From the NCBI GenBank assembly GCA_905221605.1, contig CAJNDS010000075.1, positions 89,501 to 153,500 of the forward strand: a DNA stretch of 64,000 nucleotides, read 5' to 3'. Positions 33,560 through 46,884 of this stretch are shown here, in pieces. Under the pieces are notes generated by a model. That model did no database searches. It saw only the letters and a program-made list of their open reading frames with translations, and was not told the origin of the DNA. This stretch comes from Symbiodinium natans (Eukaryota > Sar > Dinophyceae > Suessiales > Symbiodiniaceae). Made by a program: the position numbers and the translations under genes. Within the stretch, counting starts at the first letter, position 1. Each line of letters begins with the position of its first letter.

Positions 33560-36500
33560 AAGCCGGTGGCAAAGCGGTGTAGAGCTTAAAGCGGCTTGAG
33601 TTTCGAGGTCTCAGCGTGGCCTTCGCCTTCGCCGGCGCCTTCGCCGGCGCCCTCGCCGGCGCCCTTGCCTGCGCCCTCGCCTGCGCCTTGCCTGCACTGC
33701 TCTGAGGCGCAGAAGACTGCATTGAGGGCAGGAACATGTACTGTCGGTAGTTTGGGTTGCAGAACTAGAGGGGCTCTTGTAGCCTTGCAGCGATTCTAAC
33801 TTGATTGCACTAGGTACAGTTTTTCAAGGGGGCGCCAACCGGAGAGCGTCAAGTGTAATGGAACAACACAGGGTATATTGAAACATGCAGAAGTATCAGG
33901 GATAGTGGATTCAAAGGGAACGGTTTTCTAGAGGGGAAGTCTAGGCTGGAGTCCCTAAACTCCGTACCCCCAAACCTCCGATCCTTTTACTTCCACACCC
34001 GAAACCCCGAAAACTTGACCCCCGCCCCCAAACCTGGACCCGCCCAAACAAATCCTAAACTTTTTAAACCACTAAGTCCCCCCAACCCGCTAGACTCTGA
34101 ACCCCCCAAGCTGTTAAAGCCCCGAAGCCCTACATAAATCCTTCCAACCTTAAACCGTTAAGCCCTTAAGCCTTAACCTATAAACCTGACTTATCAACCA
34201 AAACCCGAAGCCGTAATCCATGTATTGTTTACCGTGGCCCCATGTGTGGCTTCATTTCCGAAAGACTTGGTGAAAAATGATTGCACATGAATAGTGCAGA
34301 GCAGCAAGCAATATTTGAGGAATACTCTGTTTTTCGCCGGAAAATCATGAAGGTGTCCACATTTTAAGGATTGCGTGGGCATGGGAGAAAACAGTTTCAC
34401 GAGCCCAGTCTGAAAGCCTGGTTTAAACAGGGTTAGGCATGAATAAGACTATCTTGAATGGTGACAGGTAATCCTAGAGGTAGGCAGATCAGAACGAAAC
34501 CTCGCCATTCGCGAGTTGACTCCTGGTTTGGGGCATCTCAAAGCCCACGTCCGGTCTGGTCTCCTGGATTTTTGGGTTGCCCAAAAGCTGAGCAGAGAGT
34601 AAGTGGGCAAAGCCAAGAGTTGAGTCTAGAGTCCAGGCTGGACTCCTGCTGATCCCAAAATCCCGGAGTCCAGTTTGGACCCCTCGCTTTGCATGCCCCA
34701 AAGAAGACCGGGTTCCATAAACCCTAATTCAAAAGCGTTGAGAACATGACATACCCCAAAGCCAGCATTAACAGACCACAAAGGCAGCATGTTTGTTTTT
34801 TTTCCTTTTGCTGCGCGGTCTCGAGATGCAATAAGACAACATTAGAAAGCCACTGACAACTCGCCACCGACCAAACTGAAGACTGCTTTCCCCGAAAGCA
34901 CGCAACACAGCGCCATCAGCTCCCCCATAAACACCCGCAGCCCTGACTTGATGCTCTGGGCTGGGCAGGCCCCTCGGAGGCCCTACACTACACCGTGATT
35001 TGTTGTCGTTATTACATAATCTTTTTGTGGCTTGGAGTGCGGTGGCTAGAGGTATTCTCCAGGGGTATGTTTTAAATAAAAGCTCTTGACTAAACCTTGA
35101 GACCTTAGCCCTAAGTCTCAACGTTGAACAACTCGCATAGCACCCTCCCTGGATGATTCTTTGATTATACTGGACAGTTCAATTGACAATATAGTGAATA
35201 AAACCCAACAAAATCCTCGACAATTCAATTTTAGCACCCCTTAGTTTTAATTGGCTCCACACAAGCAGCTGCTACACCAGGACGTCACTGTGCCAGCGTC
35301 TCGACGCACCGAGGCTGTCAGCACTTTTCACATAACTCTTCGCACTCCCGTAGCCCGCACAGTTTCTCTGATAGGTGCTGTCAGCCGTCTCAGCATCGGT
35401 CACAACATCCTGCTTGTAAGTCACCAGGGTTCTCGAGTTGAGGGGCTTAGGTTTAGCCTGAACCTGCCTGGTCGTTGGCTCATGCTCGGTTGCTCGCTGG
35501 GTCTAGCTTTCCTTACATTGAAGACTGGGGAGAGGCCTCGGGGTCTCGAATCATTCTTCCTCATGCGCTCAAGAGTGCTAGCTGCGCAGCTTCATCTTTG
35601 GCATCCATGCGTATGTCTCATCTGGTATATGTGCGATTCTTTACAGCTGGTAGACGGCCAGTAGACTGCCGCACCTAGAAGTCTGGCAAGTGAGAGCTTC
35701 GAGACAGATTGTTGAAATCATTCCGCTTTGCATCGCATTGGGAGTAGGCATCCTGTCAGTAAAGCGGCTTGAGTTTCGAGGTCTCAATGTGGCCTTCGCC
35801 TTCGCTGGCGCCCTCGCCTACGCCTACGCCTACGCCTGCGCCTTGCCTGCACGGCTCTGAGGCGTAGAAGAATGCATTGAGGGCAGGAACATGTACTGTC
35901 GGTAGTTTGGGAGGTTGCGGAACTGGAGGGGCTCTTGTAGCGATTTTTAATTAGATAAGGTAATGTAGGTTGAAAGGGGGCGCCAGTCGGAGGGCCTCAA
36001 GGGTGTAAAGGAACAACATAGGGTATACTGAAATATGCAGAAGTATCAGCCCCTAAGCTCCGGTCCTTTTGCTTCTACACCCTGAACCCCGAACCCTTAA
36101 CCCCCAACCCCAGACCTGGAAACCTAAGCCTTCAAACCACAAACCCCCCCAACCCACTAGACTCTGAACCCCCCAAGCTTTTCAAGCCCCTAATCCTACG
36201 TAAATCCTTCCAACCTTAAACCCTTAAGCCCTTAACCTGTAGACCTGACCCCTTATCCAAACCCCGAAGCCGTGTTTTTTGCCGTGGCCGACCGTGGCCC
36301 CATGCATGGCTTTATTTCCAGAAAGAGTTGGATGAAAAATGATTGCACATGAATAGTGCAGATTAACAAGCAATCTTTGCGGAATACTCTGGTTCTCGCG
36401 GGAAAATCACGAAGGCGTCCAGGTTATAAAGATGGCGTGGGCATGGGAGGCAACAGTTTCACGAGCCCAGTCTGAAAGCCTGGTTGCTACCGCAGGGTAG

Positions 36501-39500
36501 GCATGAATGAGAATATCTTGAATGGTGACTGCTAATCCTCGAGGTAGCCAGATCAGAATCGCGATTCACGAGTTGACTCCTGGGTTGGGGCATGTCAAAG
36601 CCCACGTCCGGTCTGGTCTCTCGGATTTGAGGAGAGTGGACAGAGTCCAGTCTGAACTGCTGGCTTTGCAGACGTCCCAAATCCCAGAGTCCAGGCTGGA
36701 CTCCTGCTTTTGGACATCCCAAAATCCCGGAGTCCAGTTTGGACTCCTCGCTTTGCATGCCCCAAAGAGGACCGGGTTCCATAAACCCTAGATCAAAAGC
36801 GTTGAGAACATAACATACCCCAGAGCCAGCATTGAAAAACACACAAAGGCAGCATATTTGGTTTTTCCTTTTGCTGCGCGGTCCCGAGATGCACTAAGAC
36901 AACATTAGAAAGCCACTGACAACTCGCCACCGACCAAGCTGAAGACCGCTTTCCCCGAAAGCACGCAACACAGCGCCATCAGCTCCCCCACAAACACCTT
37001 GAAACGCCCGGCAGCCCTGACTTGATGCTCTGGGCTGGACAGGCCTCTCGGAGGCCCTATCAGCCCAGAGGCCCTATCAGCCCAGAGGCCCTATCAGCCC
37101 AGAGGCCCTATCAGCCCAGAGGCCCACAACGGGGTCTTGAACATACCCTGAATTTCTGCGTCAGAACACAATAAAATTATGTTAAATGTAGAGCATGGGG
37201 CTGCCAACCCCTTGCAACGCAGGCCCATATTGCGTCTCAAAGGCGTCTCGCCTTCAATGAAGCCTGAAGGAACCAGCACTGCTGTGCGCGTGGCGAAACC
37301 CTGGAACCACAAACCCGATTTTGATTGTCCACGTTCCAAGTTTTGGAAGAAGCGATCACCAGACTGCCAGCAAGTAGAGAAGCATCACGCACATGCCCAC
37401 GCCGTGAGATTTGTTTGTCAAAATTGCAAAATCTTTCTATGGCTTGGGGTGCGGTGGCTAGAGGTGTGTTCCAGGGGTCTGTTCTAAATTAAAGATATAA
37501 ATTTAACCTCAAGACCTTGGCCCTAAGTCTCAAGGTTGAGCAACCACTCTCCCTGGATGATTCTTGATTATACTGGATAGTTCAAGTGACAGTACAGCCC
37601 AACACAGTCCTTGATAATTCAAATTTCGCACCCTGCTAGTTTTAGTGCAAGCCCTGTTGAGAAGTCTCCACACATGCGGTTGCTTCATCTGCAGGAGGGC
37701 AGTGTGCCAGCGTCTGGACGCATCGAGGCGGTTGCCTGGCAGAGGGATGCAAGAGTCTGTGGGACATGTAAAATTGTAAAAGCTGTTTGTCGTCTACTTG
37801 GAGACATCCAGCATTTTTCACATCACTCTTCGCTCTCCCGTAGCCCGCACAGTTTCTCTGATAGGTGCTGTCAGCCGTCCACAACATCCTGCTTGTAAGT
37901 CACCAGGGTTCTCGAGTTGAGGAGCTTAGGTTTTGGGGTACTTCGGGTCGCCCTCACCCCGAAGCTAGCGTACAGCCTGAACCTGCCTGGTCGTTGGCTC
38001 ATGCTCGGTTGCTCGCTGGGTCTAGCTTTCCTTACATTGAAGACTGGGGAGAGGCCTCGGGGTCTCGAATCATTCTTCCTCATGCGCTCAAGAGTGCTAG
38101 CTGCGCAGCTGCATCTTTGGCATCCATGCGTATGTCTCATCTGGTATATGTGCGATTCTTTACAGCTGGTAGACGGCCAGTAGACTGCCGCCCCTAGAAG
38201 TCTGGCAAGTGAGAGCTTCGAGACAGATTGTTAAAATCATTCCGCTTTGCATCGCATTGGGAGTAGGCGTCCTGTCATAAAGCGGCTTGGGTTTCGAGGT
38301 CTCAATGTGGCCTTCGCCTTCGCTGGGGCCCTCGCCTACGCCTACGCCTACGCCTGCGCCTTGCCTGCACGGCTCTGAGGCGTAGAAGAATGCATTGAGG
38401 GCAGGAACATGTACTGTCGGTAGTTTGGTAGGTTGCAGAACTGGAGGGGCTCTTGTAGCCTTGCAGCGATTTTCTAACTTAATTAGATAAGGTACTGTAG
38501 TTTGAGAGGGGGCGCTTGTCGGAGGGCATCAGGTGGTGTAAAGGAACAACATAGGGTATATTGAAATATGCAGAAGTATCAGGGATAGTGGATTGAGAAG
38601 GAACAGTTTTCTAGAGGGGAAGGCTGGTCTGGACCCCTAAACCCCGCACCCCTACACCTCCGGTCCTTCTACTTCCACACCCTGAACCCGAAATCCTTAA
38701 CTAGAGAAGCATCACGCACATGCCTTGAGTTTTTTTTGTCTAGGGCACACCGTGATTTTTTGGCATTATTACAAACTTGTTTTTGTGGCTTGGAGTGCGG
38801 TGGCTAGAGGTATGCTCCAGGGTAGGTATGTTCTAAAGAAAAGCTATTGACTAAACCTTGAGAACAGTCTCAACGCTCGCATACCACCCTCCCTGGATGA
38901 TTCTTTGAGTATACTGGACAGTTCAATTGAAAATAGAGTCAATAAAACCCAACAAAATCCTCGATAATTCAAATTTCGCACCCCCTTAATTTTAGTTGGC
39001 CTTAATTTTAGTTGGCTTAAGGCGCCAGCCCTGTTCTGCAAACCTTATCAGTGAGAAGTCTCCACACAAGCAGCTGCTACACCAGGACGTCACTGTGCCA
39101 GCGTCTGGACGCACCGAGGCTGTCAGCACTTTTCACATCACTCTTCGCTCTCCCGTAGCCCGCACAGTTTCTCTGATAGGTGCTGTCAGCCGTCCACAAC
39201 ATCCTGCTTGTAAGTCACCAGGGTTCTCGAGTTGAGGGGCTTAGGCTTTCGGGTACTTCGGGTCGCCCTCACCCCGAAGCTAGCGTACAGCCTGAACCTG
39301 CCTGGTCGTTGGCTCATGCTGGGTTGCTCGCTGGGTCTAGCTTTCCTTACATTGAAGACTGGGGAGAGGCCTCGGGGTCTCGAATCATTCTTCCTCATGC
39401 GCTCAAGAGTGCTAGCTGCGCAGCTGCATCTTTGGCATCCATGCGTATGTCTCATCTGGTATATGTGCGATTCTTTACAGCTGGTAGACGGCCAGTAGAC

Positions 39501-41280
39501 TGCCGCCCCTAGAAGTCTGGCAAGTGAGAGCTTCGAGACAGATTGTTAAAATCATTCCGCTTTGCATCGCATTGGGAGTAGGCGTCCTGTCAGAAAAGCG
39601 GCTTGGGTTTCGAGGTCTCAATGTGGCCTTCGCCTTCGCTGGGGCCCTCGCCTACGCCTACGCCTTCGCCTGCGCCTTGCCTGCACGGCTCTGAGTCGTA
39701 GAAGAATGCATTGGTAGGTTGCAGAAGTGGAGGGGCTCTTGTAGCCTTGCAGCGATTTTCTAACTTAATTAGATAAGGTACTGTAGTTTGAAAGGGGGGG
39801 CTCGGAGGGCATCAAGTGGTGTAAGGGAACAACATAGGGTATACTGAAATATGCAGCCCCCTTTATGGTCAGGCGTGTTTTTTCGATGGCCTTGCATGGT
39901 CAACGTCCCAAAATCCCAGAGTCAAGACTGCGTAAACCTTATCGATGAGAAGTCTCCACGCACGCCGTTGCTTACACCGGCAGGAGGGCAGTGTGCCAGC
40001 GTTTGGACGCATCGAGGCGGTTGCCTGGCAGAGGGATGCAAAAGTGTGTCGGACATGTAAAATTGTAAAAGCCGCTTGTCGTCTACTTGGAGACATCCAG
40101 CACTTCTCACATCACTCTTCGCACTCCCTGAGCCCACACAGGTTCTCTGATAAGTGCTTTCAAGTTCGGCCGTCCTCAGCGTTGGTCACAACATCCTGCT
40201 TGTAAGTCACCAGGGTTCTCGAGTCGAGGAGCTTCGGTTTTGGGGTACTTCGGGTCGCCCTCACCCCGAAGCTAGCGTACAGCCTGAACCTGCCTGGTCG
40301 CTCATGCTCGGTTCCTCATGCGCTCAAGAGTGCTAGCTGCGCAGCTGCATCTTTGGCATCCATGCGTATGTCTCATCTGGTATATGTGCGATTCTTTACA
40401 GCTGGTAGACGGCCAGTAGACTGCCGCCCCTAGAAGTCTGGCAAGTGAGAGCTTCGAGACAGATTGTTAAAATCATTCCGCTTTGCATCGCATTGGGAGG
40501 AGGCATCCTGCCATTAAAGCGGCTTGAGTTTCGAGGTCTCAACGTGCCCTTGGCCTTCGCCGGCGCCCTCGCCTGCGCCTGCGCCTACGCCTGCGCCTTG
40601 CCTGCACGGCTCTGAGTCGTAGAAGAATGCATTGAGGGCAGGAACATGTACTGTCGGTAGTTTGGGAGGTTGCAGAACTGGAGGGCTCTTGTAGCCTTGC
40701 AGCGATTTTCTAACTTAATTAGATAAGGTACTGTAGTTTGAAAGGGGGGGCTTGTCGGAGGGCATCAAGTGGTGTAAGGGAACAACATAGGGTATACTGA
40801 AATTTGCAGCCCCCTTTATGGTCAGGCAAGCGTATCTTTTCGATGGCCTTGCATGGTCAACGTCCCAAAATCCCAGAGTCAAGACTGCGTAAACCTTATC
40901 AATGAGAAGTCTCCACACACGCCGTTGCTACACCGGCAGGAGGGCAGTGTGCCAGCGTCTGGACGCATCGAGGCGGTTGCCTGGCAGAGGGATGCAAGAG
41001 TGTGTCGGACATGTAAAATCGTAAAAGCCGCTTGCCACCTACTTGAGGGGAGACATCCAGCACTTCTCACAGCACTCTTCAGTCGTTCTCAGCATTGGGC
41101 GCAGCACCCTGCTTGTGAGTCACCAGGGTTCTCGAGTTGAGGAGCTTAGATTTCAGGTACTTCGGGCATGCATCACAACTTTGTCAGAGCAATCTACTAT
41201 CCTCCGTCTGCTTTTCCGGAGTTGGATCATTTTGGATCTGTGTCGAAGCATGTCAAAGATGAAGCTGCGTAGCTAGCACT
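33560..41280. repeat. Decaying tandem array of a long repeat (about 5 copies)
   Basis: Anchor gcggcttgagtttcgaggtc recurs near 33590, 35763, 38281, 39597 and 40517. Anchor ggtatatgtgcgattcttta recurs near 35623, 38142, 39457 and 40377. Anchor catcctgcttgtaagtcacc recurs near 35406, 37884, 39201 and 40191. Copy length shrinks from about 2.2-2.5 kb to 1.3 kb and then 0.9 kb by internal deletion. Each copy carries a GC-rich ccttcgccttcgc(c/t)ggcgcc stretch. ORFs shared by copies (for example 37865-38197 and 39180-39512) show no known domain and drift in frame, so I do not call genes. Confidence 0.5.
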
Positions 41281-41479
41281 CTTACGCGCATGAGGAGGCC
41301 TGACTCGAGATACCCCCAAGTGGTGAGATGAGGTCTTCGTCGTGCCGATCCTTCTCCTGCCCCAGGCCATTCAAAATCACTCAAGTGTCCGTGAGTCGTG
41401 CCCGAAGCTGTTTCTCGACCTTTGAGAACTAACAAGCCCTGGCCTAGTTGGGTTCAGGGCGTCCAGGGTTTCGTGCGCT

Positions 41480-43900
41480 TTTCAGTTCAGGAGATCTGTA
41501 GGTCTCGACTTTGGTGCCATGAATCAAAGGTGGTTCCCTCATTCGGTTTGGCCGGCAATGCTCAGGCGCCGCAGTGCGCCGGCACGTTCGGCAATCCGTG
41601 CAGTCCTCAGCAGTAAAACCCATGGATGCCATGGATGATCCCCAAGCTCTGTCGGGAGCTTGTGCAACGTGAGGTCATTGTCGTCGTCGGTTGCATCTCG
41701 GCAGACAGTTTCCAAACACTGCAATTGACGCTGTCTTGACGTCAAGACTGACAATTTGGGATTCGGACAACCTGTGCAGCCAGATCCATCAACTTGAGAC
41801 GTGGGGCTTCCAGAAGCCTGCAGAGCGTAGTGTCATTGTGTTGTTTGGCTTCACATGTCTTGACGGTTACATGTTGGGAGATGTTGGGAGGGCTTCAATC
41901 CAGCCGTGAGTTTTCGGAAGCATGGTGCGGCGACATACTACATCGCTCCCAGTTGCTTCGTGATCAGTTTCAGAGGCTGCGGTGGTGTTTCTGTGCTTTT
42001 CAGCGACACCTGGTTTGAAGCAGTCGCAGGAGATCCGTAGTCTCGGCTTTGGTGCCATGAATCAAAGGTAGTTCCCTCATTCGGTTTGGCGGGTGATGCT
42101 CAGGTGCCGAACTGCGTCGGCGCCTTCGCCCATCCGTGCAGTCCTCAACAGAAAGCCCGTAAATGCCATAGATGATCCCCAAGCTCTGAAGCTGCAGCTT
42201 GATTGTGTCGGGAATTTGTGCAACGTGAGGCCAACGTCGGCCTCATACGCACCTGGGCAATGATTTGTCTTCAGTTTTGGCGGTATTTGGTACTGCAGTT
42301 ACCCTTTCTTGGCGTGAAGACTGGCAATTTGGGATTCGAACAACCTGCGAAGCCTTCAGAGCGTTGTGTCATGAGACTAGCTTGCATTAACGCTTCTTGA
42401 GGGTTACTTGTTGGGAGATGTTGGGAGGGCTTCATTCCAGCCGGGAGTTTTCGGAACCATCTGTCCATGCAGCGGACTAAGTCGCTCCCAATTGCCTAGA
42501 GAGTCCAGAGGCTACGGTGGTGTTTCTGCGCTTTTCAGAGATATCTGGTTTGAGGCAGTCGCAGGAGATCTGTAGGTCTCGACTTTGGTGCCATGAATCA
42601 AAGGTGGTCTCCTCAGTGTGTTTGGCGGGCAATGCTCAGGCGCCGCAGTGCGCCGGCACGTTCGGCAATCCGTGCAGTCCTCAGCAGAAAAGCCCATGGA
42701 TGCCATGGATGATCCCCAAGCTCTGTCGGGAACTTGTGCAATGTGAGGTCACTGTCGGCGTCGGTTGCAACTCGGCAATTGACCTGTCTTAAGGTTTGGA
42801 GGCAAGCAGTTTACTGCAATTAACGCTGTCTTGACGTCAAGACTGGCAATTTGGGATTCGGACAACCTGTGCAGCCAGATCCATCAACTTGAGACGTGGG
42901 GCTTCCAGAAGCCTGCAGAGCGTAGTGTCATTGTGTTGTTTGGCTTGACATGTCTTGACGGTTACATGTTGGGAGATGTTGGGAGGGCTTCAATCCAGCC
43001 GTGAGTTTTCGGAAGCATGGTGCGGCGACATACTACATCGCTCCCAGTTGCTTCGTGATCAGTTTCAGAGGCTGCGGTGGTGTTTCTGTGCTTTTCAGCG
43101 ACACCTGGTTTGAAGCAGTCGCAGGAGATCCGTAGTCTCGGCTTTGGTGCCATGAATCAAAGGTAGTTCCCTCATTCGGTTTGGCGGGTGATGCTCAGGT
43201 GCCGAACTGCGTCGGCGCCTTCGCCCATCCGTGCAGTCCTCAACAGAAAGCCCGTAAATGCCATAGATGATCCCCAAGCTCTGAAGCTGCAGCTTGATTG
43301 TGTCGGGAATTTGTGCAACGTGAGGCCAACGTCGGCCTCATACGCACCTGGGCAATGATTTGTCTTCAGTTTTGGCGGTATTTGGTACTGCAGTTACCCT
43401 TTCTTGGCGTGAAGACTGGCAATTTGGGATTCGAACAACCTGCGAAGCCTTCAGAGCGTTGTGTCATGAGACTAGCTTGCATTAACGCTTCTTGAGGGTT
43501 ACTTGTTGGGAGATGTTGGGAGGGCTTCATTCCAGCCGGGAGTTTTCGGATCCGTCCATGAAGCGGACTAAGTCGTTCCCAATTGCCTAGAGAGCCCAGA
43601 GGCTACGGTGGTGTTTCTGCGCTTTTCAGAGACGTCTGGTTTGAAGCAGTCGCAGGAGATCTGTAGGTCTCGACTTTGGTGCCATGAATCAAAGGTAGTT
43701 TCCTCATTCGGTTTGGTGAGCAATGCTCAGGCGCCGCCGCACTTCGCCGGTGCCTTCGTGACCACTCCGTGCAGTCCTCAGCCTTGTGCAGGCAGAGTGG
43801 TTTTACCAGCTCAGTTGGGCAGAAAACCTTTAGATGCCATCGATGGTCCCCAAGCTCTGAAGTTGTGACCCGATTCTACAGCTGAGTTTACGTACTTGCG
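41480..43900. repeat. Higher-order tandem array: alternating ~540-bp monomers, ~1.09-kb period
   Basis: The motif ctcg(a/g)ctttggtgccatgaa recurs near 41505, 42042, 42581, 43137 and 43672. Alternate copies match best: 41867-42058 and 42962-43153 translate identically, 1,095 bases apart, as do two other segment pairs. So A and B monomers have been duplicated as a unit recently. No gene is recognised. Confidence 0.5.
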
Positions 43901-44104
43901 GAGAGTTTTGCAGAACGTGCAGTTGAACGCATTCACGCAACTAGTCGTTGACAGTGCTTCAGCGGTCCGAGGCCTTCGTCATCCGGCGGTTCCCCGCCGG
44001 ATGATGAAAAAGAGCTCAGATCAGAGTCAGAGACATGAAAAATCATGAGCAAGGACCGATGGGATTCAACGTGTGAACATTTAGCATGATGTTGTTGCCG
44101 TTGC

Positions 44105-44995
44105 CGCTGCTTGTGGTTGTTGTGGTTGTTGTGGTTGTTGTGGTTGTTGTGGTTGTTGTGGTTGTTGTGGTTGTTGTGGTTGTTGTGGTTGTTGTGGTTG
44201 TGGTGGTTGGGGTGGTTGGGGTGGTTGGGCTGGTTGGGGTGGTTGGGGTGGTTGTGGTTGTTGTGGTGTGTTGTGGTGTGTTGTGGTGTGTTGTGGTGTG
44301 TTGTGGGGCGTTGTGGGGCGTTGTGGTGCGTTGTGGGGTGTTGTGGTGCGTTGTGGTGCGTTGTGGTGCGTTGTGGTGCGTTGCGGTGCGTTGTGGTGCG
44401 TTGTGGTGCGTTGTGGTGGGTTGTGGTGTGTTGTGGTGTGTTGTGGTGTGTTGTGGTGTGTTGTGGTGTGTTGTGGTGTGTGGTGGGGTGTTGTGGGGTG
44501 TTGTGGTGCGTTGTGGTGCGTTGTGGTGTGTTGTGGTGCGTTGTGGTGCGTTGTGGTGCGTTGTGGTGCGTTGCGGTGCGTTGTGGTGCGTTGTGGTGTG
44601 TTGTGGTGTGTTGTGGTGTGTTGTGGTGTGTTGTGGTGTGTTGTGGTGTGTGGTGGGGTGTTGTGGGGTGTTGTGGTGCGTTGTGGTGTGTTGTGGTGTG
44701 TTGTGGTGTGTTGTGGTGTGTTGTGGTGTGTTGTGGTGTGTTGTGGTGTGTTGTGGTGTGTTGTGGTGTGTTGCGGTGTGTTGCGATGTGTTGTGGTGTG
44801 TTGTGGTGTGTTGTGGTTGTTGTGGTCGTTGTGGTCGTTGTTTTGGTGGTGGTGGTGGTGGTGGTGGTGGCGGTGGTGGTGGTTGTGGTGGTGGTTGTGG
44901 TGGTGGTCGTGGTGGCGGCCGTGATGGCGGTCGTGGCCGTTGTGGTGGTGGTGGTGGTGGTGGTGGTGGTGGTGGGTGTTGTGGTGGTGCTCTCT
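44105..44995. repeat. G/T-rich decamer minisatellite (ttgtggtgtg / ttgtggtgcg)
   Basis: Starts as (ttgtgg) hexamers, becomes about 50 decamers ttgtggtg(t/c)g or ttgtgggg(t/c)g, then ends as (ggt)n. The + strand is nearly free of A. All frames stay open, producing 340-470-residue ORFs on both strands that are artefacts. Closely spaced GG and GGG runs could form G-quadruplexes. Confidence 0.5.
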
Positions 44996-45298
44996 TGGGT
45001 TTGCAAATGTCCGCGCGCCTGCGAGCACTCTGTGCGTGCGCTTGTGTTTGCTTGTGCGCAGGCTTGCTTGCCCAAGTGCTTGCATCGTTGCACGCGTGCC
45101 TCCTCCCATGCCTGCTCGCGTTGCGTGCGTGGGACGTGCTCAGTCTTGGAGCACGCGCCTTGGAATGCTTCCATCTATGTGAGTGTCGATTGCGCTGTAA
45201 GCGTTGCTTCCTTGTCACAGCTACTGAGGGAGATGCGCCTGAAGCGAGGCCCGTCAGTGTATGCACGTCTCTTCATGCGTCGCGCTTTTCTTTTTTTT

Positions 45299-45300
45299 TT

Positions 45301-45356
<56 letters not shown>

Positions 45357-45368
45357 CTATCTCTCTCT
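45299..45368. repeat. (ct)n and (tatc)n microsatellite
   Basis: A short tct run followed by about ten tatc/atct tetramers. Confidence 0.5.
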
Positions 45369-45371
45369 ACG

Positions 45372-46428
45372 CGCCGCTCGCCTACGAACATTCGGGTTGC
45401 ATGTCAGCGCAGCAACTTTCTACTGGGTGGGAGCGTGTCGCAGTTGTCAGAGCGTGTTTGTTGGGAGGTAAAGTGAAATGTTCAAATTCAGCCAAAAGAT
45501 GCCAGCCAGCATGTTGACAGCCGGTGGATGAAGTCTGGTGGGTCCTGACGTGCGAGTGCACCCCTGCATTGGCATGCGAGCAACAGGTTGCACCATTCAA
45601 CGCAGACGAAATAGTGACGTGACAATGCGGTTTGCTGCATAGCTTGGGCACGCGGGTATGAACCTGCGATCTGGTCGTGTTTTCGTTGTAAGTATTTTGT
45701 GTTCACGTGGCCCAGCACGCCTTTCAAGCTTTGTGGCAGGACAGTCTGCGTCGGACCGGACTACACGACTGACGGCGAGTCGAGTCAAGCGCCGGACCGA
45801 AAAAGAAGCCTGATTCGCAGGATTTGTAACATGAGCGGTTTTGTTTGTGGTCCCAGACCTGCAGCATTTACGTCGTCGGTAGCATTTACGTCGTCGGTTG
45901 CAATGCCCAACTCAGCCTTGGAAAGTCTTTGACAGACTTGCGTTGTGAGATGGCTTTAGGGCTGGGCTTGCTTCGGTCTCCAAGTCGCATGTTGGATGTG
46001 TTTGCTTAAAGAGACGGATGCCGCGAGATTGTAGTTGAATCTGGTGTCACGATACTGGCCGGCCATCCGTGTCACTTGGTTTATCGCAATGTGCGCCGGA
46101 GATGGGTTTGGGTATTTTTGGGTGCTTGGTGCTGGAGGTTGGGGTGTTTTTGCTTGAAGGTTCGCGCACGGGTTTTTGTAAGTTTATGCGAAGTTGTTGT
46201 TTTGAAATATATTGCATAGCGCAGTTGCATCACAGGAACGGGGGAGCTGACAGCTTTCGCGTGTGGAGCTATAAAACATGCAGCAACAATAAACGACTCC
46301 CAGTGTATTGGCTCACCCCCTTTAGTCACTGAGTACCGGTCCCAGCTAGTTCATTCGGCACATGGCTCGAATTTGGGTCGCGAGGTTGCGCGGCTTATGA
46401 GTTCCCAGCACTGTCCAATCTTGGCAAC
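45372..46428. other. No gene seen
   Basis: No exon-like island with family similarity. A 19-bp direct duplication (agcatttacgtcgtcggt, twice near 45867-45903) is the only local structure noted. Confidence 0.5.
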
Positions 46429-46884
46429 TTGCATGCTGCGAGGCCTGGGGTGTATTTGGTCTTGTGGCGTACTTCTGCTACGGTGTGGCCAAAAGTGCCA
46501 GGAGCCCAGATTGGATCATTGGATGGTGCGTGTTTCATAGTGGGCAAGGAAGTAGTGCATGATGACATCGTGACGTTTTTGAGCAAGCTGCAGCATGTCA
46601 GTGAAGGATCCTTACGGGTGCATGTGTTCGTTCCAAGCACTGCGCCGTTTCCAGCGGATGACATTTTTCAAACAAAAGCCGATGACTTGGTTTGTCATGC
46701 TAGACCGTCTCCATGTATGCTGCTGGTGAAGTCTCCGGCTTCGCAACTTCAGCTTGCGTCGCCGTGGTTTCGAATAAACTTGGGGGGGAGCACGTGCAAC
46801 CGTGCAAGCGCTTGGATTGCGCAGGAAGTCTGGGGCTGGGTGATGCTCCGCTTCTTCGCATATGCAGGGGCCCCATTGTTTTGA
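46429..46884 (+). CDS. Unrecognised 151-residue ORF
   Basis: An intact frame with protein-like composition, for example GVYLVLWRTSATVWPKV, DGACFIVGKEVVHDDIV and SLRVHVFVPSTAPFPADDIF. No signal peptide, membrane segment or known motif is apparent. Its last third (PCMLLVKSPASQLQLASPWF) is less convincing. It may be an exon of a larger gene, or chance; the Met at 46429 is not supported by other evidence. Confidence 0.5.
   Translation: MHAARPGVYLVLWRTSATVWPKVPGAQIGSLDGACFIVGKEVVHDDIVTFLSKLQHVSEGSLRVHVFVPSTAPFPADDIFQTKADDLVCHARPSPCMLLVKSPASQLQLASPWFRINLGGSTCNRASAWIAQEVWGWVMLRFFAYAGAPLF

Noticed and set aside
37865..39512. Duplicate 110-residue ORFs as a gene family
   Set aside because: They are segments of the tandem repeat; frame and length are not kept in the other copies and no domain is seen.
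44043..45517. Several 340-470-residue ORFs on both strands
   Set aside because: They arise because the G/T decamer repeat has no stops in any frame; the His/Thr/Asn and Val/Cys/Gly composition simply reflects the repeat.
45640..45715. tRNA-like T-arm (gcaggttcatacccgc on the minus strand)
   Set aside because: No D-arm, no convincing anticodon arm, and the acceptor stem does not pair.
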